64,000 nucleotides of DNA from Lachnospiraceae bacterium (GTDB taxonomy: Bacteria; Bacillota; Clostridia; Lachnospirales; Lachnospiraceae): the NCBI GenBank assembly GCA_910575155.1, contig CAJTDX010000002.1, forward strand, positions 62,001-126,000. Direction: 5' to 3'. The notes under the pieces are model-generated. The model was not told the DNA's origin and did no database searches. It worked only from the letters and a program-made list of their open reading frames with translations. Shown piece after piece: positions 48,684 through 57,197 of the stretch. The position numbers and the translations under genes are program-made. Position 1 is the first letter of the stretch; each line of letters begins with the position of its first letter.

Positions 48684-48750
48684 ATATGAATTGAATTTAC
48701 ATAACATGTAAACAAAGAGAGTTGCTGTAAAGCTGCAGATGGAAGCGAGG

Positions 48751-48783
48751 TATAGCATTCCGAAAGAGGAATTTAAACTATAC
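48751..48783. promoter_or_regulatory. Palindrome related to the TrmB-gene operator
   Basis: TATAGCATTCC (48751-48761), GAAAGA, GGAAT (48768-48772), with outer CTATA, forms an inverted repeat. It matches the palindrome at 49051-49076 in the order TATAG-Y-ATTCC-N6-GGAAT. Its position after the chemoreceptor gene is unexplained. Confidence 0.5.
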
Positions 48784-48795
48784 ATTGTTTCAGAA

Positions 48796-48822
48796 GCTGC
48801 TTTTGCAGCCGCTCTTTTTTTG
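48796..48822 (+). terminator. Intrinsic terminator after the chemoreceptor gene
   Basis: GCTGC TTTT GCAGC forms a short stem (48796-48809), followed by CGCTC and a T-run (48814-48820). The stem is short but the U-run is good. Confidence 0.6.
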
Positions 48823-48924
48823 TCTTATAGGAAACACATTGCCACGCTAAAGTGTAAATGTATATTTTCAATAAGGCAAAACCAATTATGAACACGCGCG
48901 CGAAGGGTATGATGTCGCAAAGGC

Positions 48925-49001
48925 GACCGCACGCGGAGCAGCAAAGCAGTCAAGTTACTCAAGAATGAGAGATTCAGGAGTGGAAGCGGACTTGTCTGCT
49001 T
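48925..49001 (-). repeat. Left copy of a ~78-bp palindrome-rich element
   Basis: Reverse-complemented, this segment matches 49868-49946 with about nine differences. Weaker similarity continues left to about 48891. It ends in the partial palindrome AAGCGGAC-TT-GTCTGCTT, 26 bases before the TrmB-gene promoter. Confidence 0.8.
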
Positions 49002-49027
49002 TATTTATCTTTCCATAAGATAAAAAC

Positions 49028-49076
49028 TTGACATTTATTGCAGGAGGCTTTATAGTATTCCTGAAAAGGAATACTA
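49028..49076 (+). promoter_or_regulatory. TrmB-gene promoter with overlapping operator palindrome
   Basis: TTGACA (49028-49033), 17-base spacer, TATAGT (49051-49056). The -10 is the left end of the palindrome TAGTATTCC-TGAAA-AGGAATACTA (49053-49076, one extra A in the right arm), so a bound repressor would block the polymerase. Autoregulation by the TrmB-family product is the simplest reading. Confidence 0.75.
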
Positions 49077-49091
49077 ATGGAGGCTCAGTCA

Positions 49092-49829
49092 ATGGATGAA
49101 AAAAAGCTTGTGGAACATTTGACAGCATTTGGTCTGACTGGTCAGGAGGCGCTGATCTATCTGGAACTATTCCGTTCAGGAACCAGCAATGGATATGAAT
49201 TGTCAAAATGTACTGGTATTTCCCGATCTAATGTATACAAAGCGCTGGAAGGTCTGGCAGATAAGGGAGCCGCATATGTCAGCGAGGGAACTTCCAGGAA
49301 ATATACGGCGGTTGAGGTAAGAGAGTTTTGCCGGAATAAGATTGCAAGTCTGACCAGGAAGCAGGACTTTCTCTCAGAGCATATGCCCAAGGAGCGAAAA
49401 GAAGCTGAGGGTTATATTACCATTGTTTCCGATGAAAATATCGCCGATAAAATTCGCAATATGCTGGGAAACGCAAAAAAGAGAGTTTATCTTTCGATGT
49501 CTTTTTTGCTGCTGCTGCAGTTTCAAAAGGAGCTGCAGGAGCTGGCGGCGAACAATATCAAAGTAGTAGTTTTAACATCCCGTTCGGAAGCAGAAAATGA
49601 AGATTTCTTTCCGGAGCGGACAAAAGGAATCAAAGTTTATATGACTTCTGATAAGAAAAAGCAGATTGGCATAATTACAGATTCCCAATATGTACTTACC
49701 GGGGAATTAGGAAAGGGAAAAGAGAGCGCCTGCCTGTATACCGGACAGGCAAATTTTGTCCGGGTATTTAAGGATTCTATGAAAAATGAAATCCGTCTGC
49801 TGGAACTGGAAAAGAAACATCCGAAGTAG
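49092..49829 (+). CDS. TrmB-family transcriptional regulator
   Basis: The 245-residue protein has an N-terminal winged helix of the TrmB type (LTAFGLTGQEALIYLELF, then ELSKCTGISRSNVYKALEGL) and a C-terminal domain of the phospholipase-D-like/TrmB effector fold (from about 110). In archaea and some bacteria such regulators respond to sugars. The ATG at 49092 is chosen because GGAGG lies 8 bases upstream and the predicted transcript starts near 49063; an ATG at 49077 lacks a site on that transcript. The gene is monocistronic and is flanked by inverted copies of a repeat element. No sugar-transport gene is adjacent. Confidence 0.88.
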   Translation: MDEKKLVEHLTAFGLTGQEALIYLELFRSGTSNGYELSKCTGISRSNVYKALEGLADKGAAYVSEGTSRKYTAVEVREFCRNKIASLTRKQDFLSEHMPKERKEAEGYITIVSDENIADKIRNMLGNAKKRVYLSMSFLLLLQFQKELQELAANNIKVVVLTSRSEAENEDFFPERTKGIKVYMTSDKKKQIGIITDSQYVLTGELGKGKESACLYTGQANFVRVFKDSMKNEIRLLELEKKHPK

Positions 49830-49867
49830 TTTATACACGGACAAACTTCATACATGGACATAGAACA

Positions 49868-49946
49868 AAGCGGACAGGTCCGCTTCCACTCTCTGAATCC
49901 CTCATTACTTGAGGGACTTGTCTGCTTTGCTGCGCCGCGTGCGGTC
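49868..49946 (+). repeat. Right copy of the ~78-bp palindrome-rich element
   Basis: It starts with the perfect palindrome AAGCGGAC-AG-GTCCGCTT (49868-49885) and contains a CCCTCA/TTGAGGG stem and a GCGTG/CACGC stem near its end. It is inverted relative to 48925-49001. Weaker similarity continues to about 49980. Confidence 0.8.
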
Positions 49947-50074
49947 ACGCAGTGACATGTTCCATTCGCGTAAGTGCGCCTAATTGATGTTTCCTGCCCT
50001 CTTAATCATGAGGAAATGGGCATGAAATGCCTGAAACAATAAATGATCTGTACAACAAAGGAGTAATGAACATT

Positions 50075-51349
50075 ATGAAAAAAGAACCATTTGTAACCAA
50101 TGAACAGCTTAAAGAAATTGTAAAAGAATATCCTACCCCTTTTCATCTCTACGATGAAAAAGGTATTCGCGCCAACGCGCAGGCATTGAAGGAAGCGTTT
50201 TCCTGGAATAAAGGCTTTAAAGAATATTTTGCGGTAAAAGCGACGCCGAATCCATTTCTTATTAATATTTTAAAGGAGTACGGCTGCGGCTGCGACTGTT
50301 CTTCTCTGACAGAGCTGATGCTTGCGGATGCTTTGCATTTTCAGGGCGGTGATATCATGTTTTCTTCCAATGCCACGCCCGCGGAAGAATTTAAATTAGC
50401 TGAACGCATGGGGGCGGTGATCAATCTGGATGATTTTACGCATATTGATTTTCTGGAGAAAACCATTGGTTATATTCCGGAAACGATCAGCTGCCGTTAC
50501 AATCCCGGCGGGGTATTTAAAATCAGCAACAGCATTATGGATAATCCAAACGATGCAAAGTATGGGTTTACGAAAGAGCAGTTGTTTGAGGGATTTCAGG
50601 TATTGAAAGAAAAAGGAGCCAAATACTTCGGCATTCATGCATTTCTGGCAAGCAATACTGTAACGAATGAATATTATCCAACTCTGGCAAGAACTTTATT
50701 TGAAACGGCTGTAGAACTGAAAGAGAAGACTGGCGCAGAAATTCGTTTTATCAACCTGTCCGGCGGAATCGGGATCCCTTATCGGCCGGAGGAAGAGCCG
50801 AATGATATCCGTGCCATCGGCGAGGGTGTTCGGAACGTGTATGAGGAAATCCTGGTTCCGGCAGGCATGGGAGATGTGGCGATTTATGCAGAACTGGGAC
50901 GCTTTATGATGGGGCCTTACGGCTGTCTGGTGACTACCGCCATTCATGAGAAACATACGCATAAGGAGTACATTGGATGCGACGCCTGCGCGGTAAATTT
51001 AATGCGTCCTGCAATGTACGGCGCTTACCATCATATTACGGTAATGGGAAAGGATAACCGTGTCTGCGACCATAAATACGATATTACGGGTTCCCTGTGT
51101 GAAAATAATGATAAGTTTGCCGTGGACCGGATGCTGCCTGAAATAAATAAAGGTGATCTTCTGGTTATTCATGATACCGGCGCGCATGGATTCTCTATGG
51201 GTTACAATTACAATGGAAAATTAAAATCGGCGGAAGTTCTGCTGAAAGAAGATGGAAGTACACAATTGATCCGCCGCGCTGAGACGCCGGAAGATTATTT
51301 TGCAACGTTTGACTGTTTTGACATTCTTAAGGATATGAAACATCAATAA
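50075..51349 (+). CDS. lysA: Diaminopimelate decarboxylase-like PLP enzyme
   Basis: This 424-residue protein is an alanine-racemase-fold (type III) PLP decarboxylase; LysA converts meso-diaminopimelate to lysine. The PLP lysine is in YFAVKATPNP, the glycine-rich phosphate loop is LSGGIGIPY, and the dimer-partner active-site Cys is in GSLCENNDKF. The barrel motifs are more divergent than in common LysA (GIHAFLAS for the HxGS-type block), so a related substrate such as a carboxynorspermidine-like compound is possible. The ATG at 50075 is favoured by AAAGGAG 11 bases upstream; an ATG at 50066 is too close. A small gene follows after 11 bases. Confidence 0.82.
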   Translation: MKKEPFVTNEQLKEIVKEYPTPFHLYDEKGIRANAQALKEAFSWNKGFKEYFAVKATPNPFLINILKEYGCGCDCSSLTELMLADALHFQGGDIMFSSNATPAEEFKLAERMGAVINLDDFTHIDFLEKTIGYIPETISCRYNPGGVFKISNSIMDNPNDAKYGFTKEQLFEGFQVLKEKGAKYFGIHAFLASNTVTNEYYPTLARTLFETAVELKEKTGAEIRFINLSGGIGIPYRPEEEPNDIRAIGEGVRNVYEEILVPAGMGDVAIYAELGRFMMGPYGCLVTTAIHEKHTHKEYIGCDACAVNLMRPAMYGAYHHITVMGKDNRVCDHKYDITGSLCENNDKFAVDRMLPEINKGDLLVIHDTGAHGFSMGYNYNGKLKSAEVLLKEDGSTQLIRRAETPEDYFATFDCFDILKDMKHQ

Positions 51350-51360
51350 GAGGATATGTA

Positions 51361-51684
51361 ATGATTGAACGCAAAGATATTTTATCTGTTCCTTATCTGA
51401 AAAAAACAACGTTTACCGGAAGCTACGAAGGGCTGCGCTTCCGGTTTGCCGTTGTGAAACGGGAAGCAGAGTCTAAAGAAGGTGAGGAACAGGGCGGGGA
51501 AAGACAGGTGCTTGAGATTACGGCATGGGAAGCGCCTTATTGTTACGACGCCACTCCGGAAGAAAAAAAGCTGCGGATTGACAGAGAATTTTCAGAAGAA
51601 GGAATACAGCAGGGAATTGAATGGCTCAACGAATTGTGGAACGCAGAGCCGGAGAAGTGGAATATGGCAAAGACAAATTTCTAA
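51361..51684 (+). CDS. Small conserved-looking cytoplasmic protein, function unknown
   Basis: The 107-residue protein is acidic with no signal peptide or membrane segment. It has a predicted beta start (TTFTGSYEGLRFRFAVVKRE), a Glu-rich loop, and a helical C-terminal half with several Trp residues (WLNELWNAEPEKW). It lies 11 bases after the decarboxylase with AGAGGA upstream, so it is probably co-translated. I do not recognise the family. Confidence 0.65.
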   Translation: MIERKDILSVPYLKKTTFTGSYEGLRFRFAVVKREAESKEGEEQGGERQVLEITAWEAPYCYDATPEEKKLRIDREFSEEGIQQGIEWLNELWNAEPEKWNMAKTNF

Positions 51685-51710
51685 GGGCTTGACGCCCGGT
51701 TCAACAAAAG

Positions 51711-51746
51711 AAAAAAGCTGAAACTTCAAAACAGAAGTTTCAGCTT
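51711..51746 (-). terminator. Intrinsic terminator of tRNA-Leu
   Basis: On the minus strand GAAGTTTCAGCTT (plus 51734-51746) and AAGCTGAAACTTC (51715-51727) form a perfect 13-bp stem with a 6-base loop, followed by TTTTTTCTTTTG. Confidence 0.9.
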
Positions 51747-51753
51747 CTATAAC

Positions 51754-51836
51754 TGCCGGCAATGGGACTTGAACCCATACGTGGTTGCCCACAACAGATT
51801 TTGAGTCTGCCTCGTCTGCCATTCCGACACGCCGGC
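51754..51836 (-). tRNA. tRNA-Leu (anticodon CAA)
   Basis: Read on the minus strand the molecule starts GCCGGCG and ends in TGCCGGC plus A73, giving a 7-bp acceptor stem with one G-U pair. The anticodon loop CUCAAAA holds CAA, which reads UUG. The variable arm (GUGGGCAACCAC) is long, as in class II tRNAs. GGTTCAAGTCC is the T-loop. CCA is not encoded. It is a single gene with its own promoter and terminator. Confidence 0.97.
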
Positions 51837-51862
51837 AAGTACTTTGTCACTCGAACGAACTT

Positions 51863-51891
51863 ATTCTAGCATATTCAAAACAGAAATGCAA
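51863..51891 (-). promoter_or_regulatory. Promoter of tRNA-Leu
   Basis: On the minus strand TTGCAT, a 17-base spacer and TAGAAT lie 26 bases before the tRNA. Confidence 0.75.
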
Positions 51892-51908
51892 GGGTTTTTG
51901 AAAAAATA

Positions 51909-51937
51909 TTGAAGAATATTGAAAAATATGATAAAAT
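51909..51937 (+). promoter_or_regulatory. Promoter of the RidA gene
   Basis: TTGAAG (51909-51914), 17-base spacer, TAAAAT (51932-51937), about 90 bases before the start codon. Confidence 0.5.
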
Positions 51938-52026
51938 TTGCCATGAAAAATGTTGATATGATGAAGATGTATGCGGCGTGGCCGACATCTGAACCTTAAT
52001 AATAACAATGAAAAGAGGATATGATA

Positions 52027-52410
52027 ATGATGAAAAAAGCGATCAATGCAGAACAAGCGCCTGCAGCAGTTGGACCTTATGTACATGCAGTGGAAGCAGG
52101 CGGACTGATCTTTACTTCCGGACAGTTGGGATTGATTCCCGAGAGCGGGGAGTTGCCGGAAGGTGTGGAGGCGCAGACCCATCAAAGCCTTAAGAATCTT
52201 GCCGTTGTGCTGGAAGCTGCCGGCAGCGGCCTGGAGCATGTGGTGAAAACCAGCGTATTTTTGGATGATATCAATGATTTCGCCAAAGTAAATGAAATCT
52301 ATGCGCAATATTTCCAGGGAGAGACGCCGGCGCGTTCCTGCGTACAGGTGGCCAGACTGCCCAAAGGCGGACTTGTGGAGATCGAAGTGATTGCGGTGAA
52401 AAAGGATTAA
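52027..52410 (+). CDS. RidA-family enamine/imine deaminase
   Basis: RidA hydrolyses reactive 2-aminoacrylate-type imines made by PLP enzymes such as threonine dehydratase (one is encoded at 4936). The 127-residue protein shows the family's APAAVGPY start, FTSGQLGL, and the active-site Arg and Glu in PARSCVQVARLPKGGLVEIE. GAGG lies 8 bases before the ATG at 52027; an ATG three bases later would fit as well. An aminopeptidase gene starts 13 bases after it. Confidence 0.93.
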   Translation: MMKKAINAEQAPAAVGPYVHAVEAGGLIFTSGQLGLIPESGELPEGVEAQTHQSLKNLAVVLEAAGSGLEHVVKTSVFLDDINDFAKVNEIYAQYFQGETPARSCVQVARLPKGGLVEIEVIAVKKD

Positions 52411-52423
52411 AGGAGCAAAAGCG

Positions 52424-54214
52424 GTGACAGCAGAGAGAATCGAAGCGCTTCGCGGACAAATGCGCAAACGAAGCATTGATATGTATCTTGTGCCTGCTTC
52501 AGATTTTCATCAATCTGAGTATGTGGGAGATTATTTCAAAGCAAGAGAATATCTCACAGGTTTTACCGGATCAGCGGGTACAGCAGTTATAACGATGACA
52601 GAGGCGGGTTTATGGACGGATGGCAGATATTTTATCCAGGCCGGGCGGCAGTTGGAACAAAGCCATGTGACCCTTTACAGAATGGGAGAGGAAGGCGTTC
52701 CATCTGTCAGAGAATTTATAGAACAAAAGCTTCCCGAAGGCGGATGCCTTGGCTTTGACGGGCGGGTGGTAAATACCCGCGCCGGAGAAGAATATCAAAA
52801 AATCGCTGACAGCAGGCAGTGCAGTCTTGCCGCCGCTGAAGACCTGGTGGGAATAATCTGGCAAAACCGCCCGCAATTGCCGAAGAATCCCGTCTTTGTT
52901 CTGGAAGAACAATACAGCGGAGAAAGTGCGGAAAGTAAGTTAAAACGGGTACGGGAGAAAATGCGGGAGAAGGAAGCAGACGTGCATATTCTCACTTCCC
53001 TGTGTGATATTGCCTGGCTATTTAATATCCGGGGCCATGATATTGCCCATGTGCCAGTGGTGATGTCTTTTGCTGTCATTACCATGGAGGAATGTTATTG
53101 GTTTGTCAACAGTCAGGTACTTGGGGAAGAAGTGAGAGAGTACTGCACAACAAACCGCATTTTGGTGAAGCCTTATGAGGCTGTTTATGACTATGCAGAA
53201 AATATTCCGGCAAAGAGCAGAGTGCTTCTTGATAAGCGCATGGTAAACTACAGGATTTTCAGCAGTCTGAGAGCAGATGTGCAGGTATTGTCAGAACACA
53301 ATCCCACTGAGCGGATGAAAGCGGTAAAGAATCCCACAGAACTTTCCAATATCCGCAAAGCCCATGTCAAAGACGGGGCGGCTTTTACAAACTTTCTGTA
53401 TTGGCTGAAAACGCAGACCGGGCGGGAAGAACTAACAGAACGCGCAGCTTCAGATTATCTGGAAACGTGCAGAAGAGAACAGGATCATTTTGTGGATTTA
53501 AGTTTTGATACGATCAGCGCTTACGGTCCCAATGGGGCAATGATGCATTATACGGCCACAGAAGAGACGGATGCAGCGCTGAACGCAAAAGGATTTTTGC
53601 TGGTCGACTCTGGCGGTCATTATCTGGAGGGAAGCACTGATCTTACCAGAACGATTGCACTGGGAGAATTGACCAGAGAGGAGAAGCTTTACTTTACAGC
53701 CGTATGCCGTGCGAATCTCAATCTGGCGGCGGCAAAATTTCTTTATGGCTGCCGCGGCAGTAATCTTGATATTTTGGCAAGGGGGCCTTTGTGGAATCTG
53801 GGGCTGGATTATAAATGCGGAACCGGACACGGAATCGGTTATCTTTTAAATGTCCACGAAGGACCGAATCAGTTCCGGTGGCGCGCTGCGTCGAAAGACG
53901 GCGGCGATTGTATTCTGGAAGAAGGCATGGTGACGACCGATGAACCAGGGGTCTATCTGGAAGGAAAATTTGGTATTCGCATAGAAAACGAGCTTGTCTG
54001 TAAAAAAGCGGAAAAGAATGAGTACGGCCAGTTTATGGAATTTGAAACCATCACTTACGCGCCCATTGACCTGGACGCCCTGCTTTTGGAAGAGATGACG
54101 AAAAGGGAACGAAAGCTGCTTAATGATTATCATAAACTGGTATATGAGAAAATTTCTCCTTTTTTGAAACCGGAGGTAAGAGAATGGCTGAAAACCTGTA
54201 CCAGAGAGATCTGA
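52424..54214 (+). CDS. Xaa-Pro aminopeptidase (M24B family)
   Basis: Aminopeptidase P removes N-terminal residues next to proline. The 596-residue protein has two creatinase-like N-terminal domains and a C-terminal pita-bread catalytic domain. The dinuclear metal ligands can be read: D in VDSGG and D in STDLTRT, H in GHGIGY, E in TDEPGVY and E in IRIENELV. It is the long, three-domain form. The start is GTG at 52424, 8 bases after AAGGAG. No signal peptide is seen. Confidence 0.93.
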   Translation: MTAERIEALRGQMRKRSIDMYLVPASDFHQSEYVGDYFKAREYLTGFTGSAGTAVITMTEAGLWTDGRYFIQAGRQLEQSHVTLYRMGEEGVPSVREFIEQKLPEGGCLGFDGRVVNTRAGEEYQKIADSRQCSLAAAEDLVGIIWQNRPQLPKNPVFVLEEQYSGESAESKLKRVREKMREKEADVHILTSLCDIAWLFNIRGHDIAHVPVVMSFAVITMEECYWFVNSQVLGEEVREYCTTNRILVKPYEAVYDYAENIPAKSRVLLDKRMVNYRIFSSLRADVQVLSEHNPTERMKAVKNPTELSNIRKAHVKDGAAFTNFLYWLKTQTGREELTERAASDYLETCRREQDHFVDLSFDTISAYGPNGAMMHYTATEETDAALNAKGFLLVDSGGHYLEGSTDLTRTIALGELTREEKLYFTAVCRANLNLAAAKFLYGCRGSNLDILARGPLWNLGLDYKCGTGHGIGYLLNVHEGPNQFRWRAASKDGGDCILEEGMVTTDEPGVYLEGKFGIRIENELVCKKAEKNEYGQFMEFETITYAPIDLDALLLEEMTKRERKLLNDYHKLVYEKISPFLKPEVREWLKTCTREI

Positions 54215-54356
54215 CCGGCTGCGGGGCAGCGGGATAAATATATGGTAAAATTGTAAAATATATACAAACCTGTCTGATGCCGTGGTCTTGAAACAGGCAT
54301 TGTATTTGAAAAATACAGAGCCAGAGGAAAATTAGAACTTTTAAAACGCTTCCATT

Positions 54357-54395
54357 TGGTGTAAAATAGAAACGATATGGTGTAAGATACAACGA
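54357..54395 (+). repeat. Two ~19-bp direct repeats upstream of polA
   Basis: TGGTGTAAAATAGAAACGA (54357-54375) and TGGTGTAAGATACAACGA (54378-54395) repeat with a period of 21 bases, close to two helical turns. No clear promoter hexamer pair was found around them. Upstream, at about 54262-54310, a loose hairpin (ATACAAACCTGT with ACAGGCATTGTAT) could end the peptidase transcript. Confidence 0.6.
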
Positions 54396-54433
54396 AAAGC
54401 AGAAAGAAAGTAAGACAGGGGACACAGCATTTT

Positions 54434-57175
54434 ATGAGTAAAAAAATAGTTTTGATTGATGGACACAGTATTTTGAATCGCGCCTTTTTCGGGATTCCGG
54501 ACCTCACCAACGCTGAAGGGCTCCATACCAATGCCGTGTACGGGTTTTTAAATATCCTGTTTCGGATTTTGGAGGAAGAAAAGCCAGAGTATCTGACGGT
54601 GGCATTTGATGTACACGCCCCCACATTCCGCCATAAAATATATGAAGCGTACAAAGGAACCAGAAAGCCTATGGCAGAAGAATTAATACAGCAGGTTCCG
54701 GTAATGAAAGAAGTGCTCAGGGCGATGGGCGTGGTTATTGTTGAAAAAGAAGGATATGAAGCCGACGATATTCTGGGAACCATTGCCAGACAAAGTGAAA
54801 AGGAAGGGCTTGAAGTTTCGCTGGTTTCCGGAGACAGGGATTTGCTGCAGCTTGCCAGTGAGCATATCAGAATCAGGATTCCCAAAACCAAGCGTACCGG
54901 TACGGAAATTGAAGATTATTTTGCAGAGGATGTAAAGAAAACATATCAGGTAACGCCAGAAGAATTTATTGATGTGAAAGCATTGATGGGAGATACTGCG
55001 GATAATATCCCTGGAGTGCCGGGGATCGGAGAAAAGACAGCCACGAATCTGATTGTCACTTATGGAACGATTGAAAATGCTTATGAACACATTGAACAGG
55101 TGAAGCCGCCCCGCGCGAAAAATAATCTGCGCGAGTATTACGAACAGGCCAGGCTGAGCAAAGTTCTTGCCACAATTGATGTAAATGTTCCCCTTGAGTA
55201 TGACGTAAATCAAGCCAGGCTGGGCAATTTGTTCACCCCTGAGGCCTATGTGTGGATGAAAAAACTGGAATTTAAACATATGCTGAATCGGTTTTCAGTG
55301 GAAGCTCCGGCCAATCCTGTGGAACAACATTTTCAGACTATTACAGAAAAATCTCAGGCGGACAGGATACTTGCAGAAGCTTCTCAGAGGGAATGCGCAG
55401 GCTTTTATCTTTTTGCAGATCCGCACTGGAATCCGGCGGAACCAGAAGGGCAGATGACTTTGGAGAATGTGTTTGGCATGGATTGTGCGGCAAACGCCGA
55501 CGGCGGACCTTCCGCGAAGGAAGCGCAGGTTTTGGGACTTGCCCTGGCTTATGATGAGGATAAAATCTGTTTCCTTACAGCGGGAGAGGCGATCAGCGGG
55601 GCTTACCTGGCTGCTGCCGCGGGGAAGCTTGCCGCGCAGGTGCAGACAGCGGCGACCTTCGATCTGAAATCTCAGCTTGCGTATTTATCTGTTCCGGAGG
55701 CGGACAGAGCGCAGGTGCAGGATGTGCTGCTGGAAGCTTATCTGCTTAATCCGCTGAAAAATGATTACGCCTATGATGATGTGGCAAAGGAACATCTGGA
55801 TTTGCTGGTGCCCGCCCGCCAGGATTTACTGGGCAAATTGTCTTTGTCACAGGCAATGCGTGAAAAAAGAGAAGAGACGTTCCAATATGGCTGCTGGATG
55901 GCCTATACGGCCTTCAAAGGGGCGCAGATCCTGAAAAAGAAGCTGCAAGAGGCGGGCATGTGGAAGCTTTATTGTGAAATTGAACTGCCGCTGGTATACA
56001 CTCTTTATGATATGGAACGGGAAGGGGTTCTGGTAAACGCCTCTCAGTTAAAGGCTTACGGAGAGCAGCTTTCCGGTAAAATTGTGCATCTGGAGCAGGA
56101 AATCTGTCAGGATGCCGGGGAAACGTTTAATATCAATTCTCCCAAGCAGTTGGGAACCATTCTTTTTGAGAAGCTGAAAATGCCTTACGGCAAGAAAACA
56201 AAAACCGGGTATTCCACCGCGGCAGACGTGTTGGAGAAGCTGGCGGAAGAATATCCTCTGGTATCTAAGATTCTGGAATACCGTCAGCTGACCAAATTAA
56301 AATCCACCTACGCAGAAGGACTTGCAAATTATATTGAGACGGACGGCAGAATCCGTTCTACGTTTCACCAGACCATTACAGCTACCGGACGGATCAGCAG
56401 CACCGAACCAAATCTGCAGAATATTCCAATCCGCATGGAACTGGGGAGACTCATCCGCAAGGTGTTTATTCCCAGGGAAGGCTGCGTATTGATTGACGCG
56501 GATTATTCCCAGATTGAACTGCGGGTTCTGGCGCATATGTCCGGGGATGAAAACCTGATCCATGCCTATCAGCAGGCGCAGGATATCCACAGGATGACGG
56601 CTTCCCAGGTATTTCATGTGCCGTTTGAGGAAGTCACGGATTTGCAGAGAAGAAATGCCAAGGCCGTAAATTTTGGAATCGTATATGGAATCAGTTCCTT
56701 TGGACTGAGCCAGGATTTAAGTATTGGCACCAAAGAAGCGGCGGCGTATATTCAGTCCTATTTTGAAACGTACCCAGGTGTGAAACAGTTTCTTGACCGT
56801 CAGGTAAAACAGGCAAAAGAGCAGGGATATGTCACAACCATGTTTGGAAGAAGGAGACCTGTTCCGGAATTGTCTTCCAGTAATTATGCGCAGCGTTCCT
56901 TCGGAGAGCGGGTAGCCATGAATTCTCCGATCCAGGGAACTGCGGCAGATATAATTAAAATTGCCATGATCCGGGTCAGTCAGTCTTTAAAAGAACAGAA
57001 TCTGCGTTCTAAATTAATTCTTCAGGTACATGACGAGCTTTTGATAGAAACCTGGGAAGATGAGACAGAGCAGGTGAAAGCAATTTTGAAAAAAGATATG
57101 GAGACTGCGGCAGAGCTTTCGGTCAGGCTGGAGATCGACATGAAACAGGGAAAAGACTGGTACGAAGCACATTAA
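54434..57175 (+). CDS. polA: DNA polymerase I
   Basis: PolA fills gaps in repair and removes RNA primers. The 913-residue protein has a 5'-3' exonuclease/flap domain (1 to about 290; DGHSILNRAFFG, YEADDILGT, GDRDLLQL), a middle 3'-5' exonuclease-like domain (about 300-500) and the polymerase domain. Motif A is DADYSQIELR, motif B RRNAKAVNFGIVYG, and motif C QVHDELLIE. The middle domain lacks the DxE metal ligands, so proofreading is presumably lost, as in many Firmicutes. The ribosome site is weak (AGGGGAC, 11-12 bases before ATG). Confidence 0.97.
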   Translation: MSKKIVLIDGHSILNRAFFGIPDLTNAEGLHTNAVYGFLNILFRILEEEKPEYLTVAFDVHAPTFRHKIYEAYKGTRKPMAEELIQQVPVMKEVLRAMGVVIVEKEGYEADDILGTIARQSEKEGLEVSLVSGDRDLLQLASEHIRIRIPKTKRTGTEIEDYFAEDVKKTYQVTPEEFIDVKALMGDTADNIPGVPGIGEKTATNLIVTYGTIENAYEHIEQVKPPRAKNNLREYYEQARLSKVLATIDVNVPLEYDVNQARLGNLFTPEAYVWMKKLEFKHMLNRFSVEAPANPVEQHFQTITEKSQADRILAEASQRECAGFYLFADPHWNPAEPEGQMTLENVFGMDCAANADGGPSAKEAQVLGLALAYDEDKICFLTAGEAISGAYLAAAAGKLAAQVQTAATFDLKSQLAYLSVPEADRAQVQDVLLEAYLLNPLKNDYAYDDVAKEHLDLLVPARQDLLGKLSLSQAMREKREETFQYGCWMAYTAFKGAQILKKKLQEAGMWKLYCEIELPLVYTLYDMEREGVLVNASQLKAYGEQLSGKIVHLEQEICQDAGETFNINSPKQLGTILFEKLKMPYGKKTKTGYSTAADVLEKLAEEYPLVSKILEYRQLTKLKSTYAEGLANYIETDGRIRSTFHQTITATGRISSTEPNLQNIPIRMELGRLIRKVFIPREGCVLIDADYSQIELRVLAHMSGDENLIHAYQQAQDIHRMTASQVFHVPFEEVTDLQRRNAKAVNFGIVYGISSFGLSQDLSIGTKEAAAYIQSYFETYPGVKQFLDRQVKQAKEQGYVTTMFGRRRPVPELSSSNYAQRSFGERVAMNSPIQGTAADIIKIAMIRVSQSLKEQNLRSKLILQVHDELLIETWEDETEQVKAILKKDMETAAELSVRLEIDMKQGKDWYEAH

Positions 57176-57197
57176 AGATAAAATGATGGAGGGAATT

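Noticed and set aside
48891..49980. The TrmB region as an insertion sequence.
   Set aside because: There is no transposase or other mobility gene, and the only inverted repeats are palindrome-rich elements, so it is reported as a repeat-flanked cassette instead.
54434..57175. Loss of proofreading residues in DNA polymerase I as a special feature.
   Set aside because: A degenerate 3'-5' exonuclease domain is common in Firmicute PolA, so it is not unusual here.
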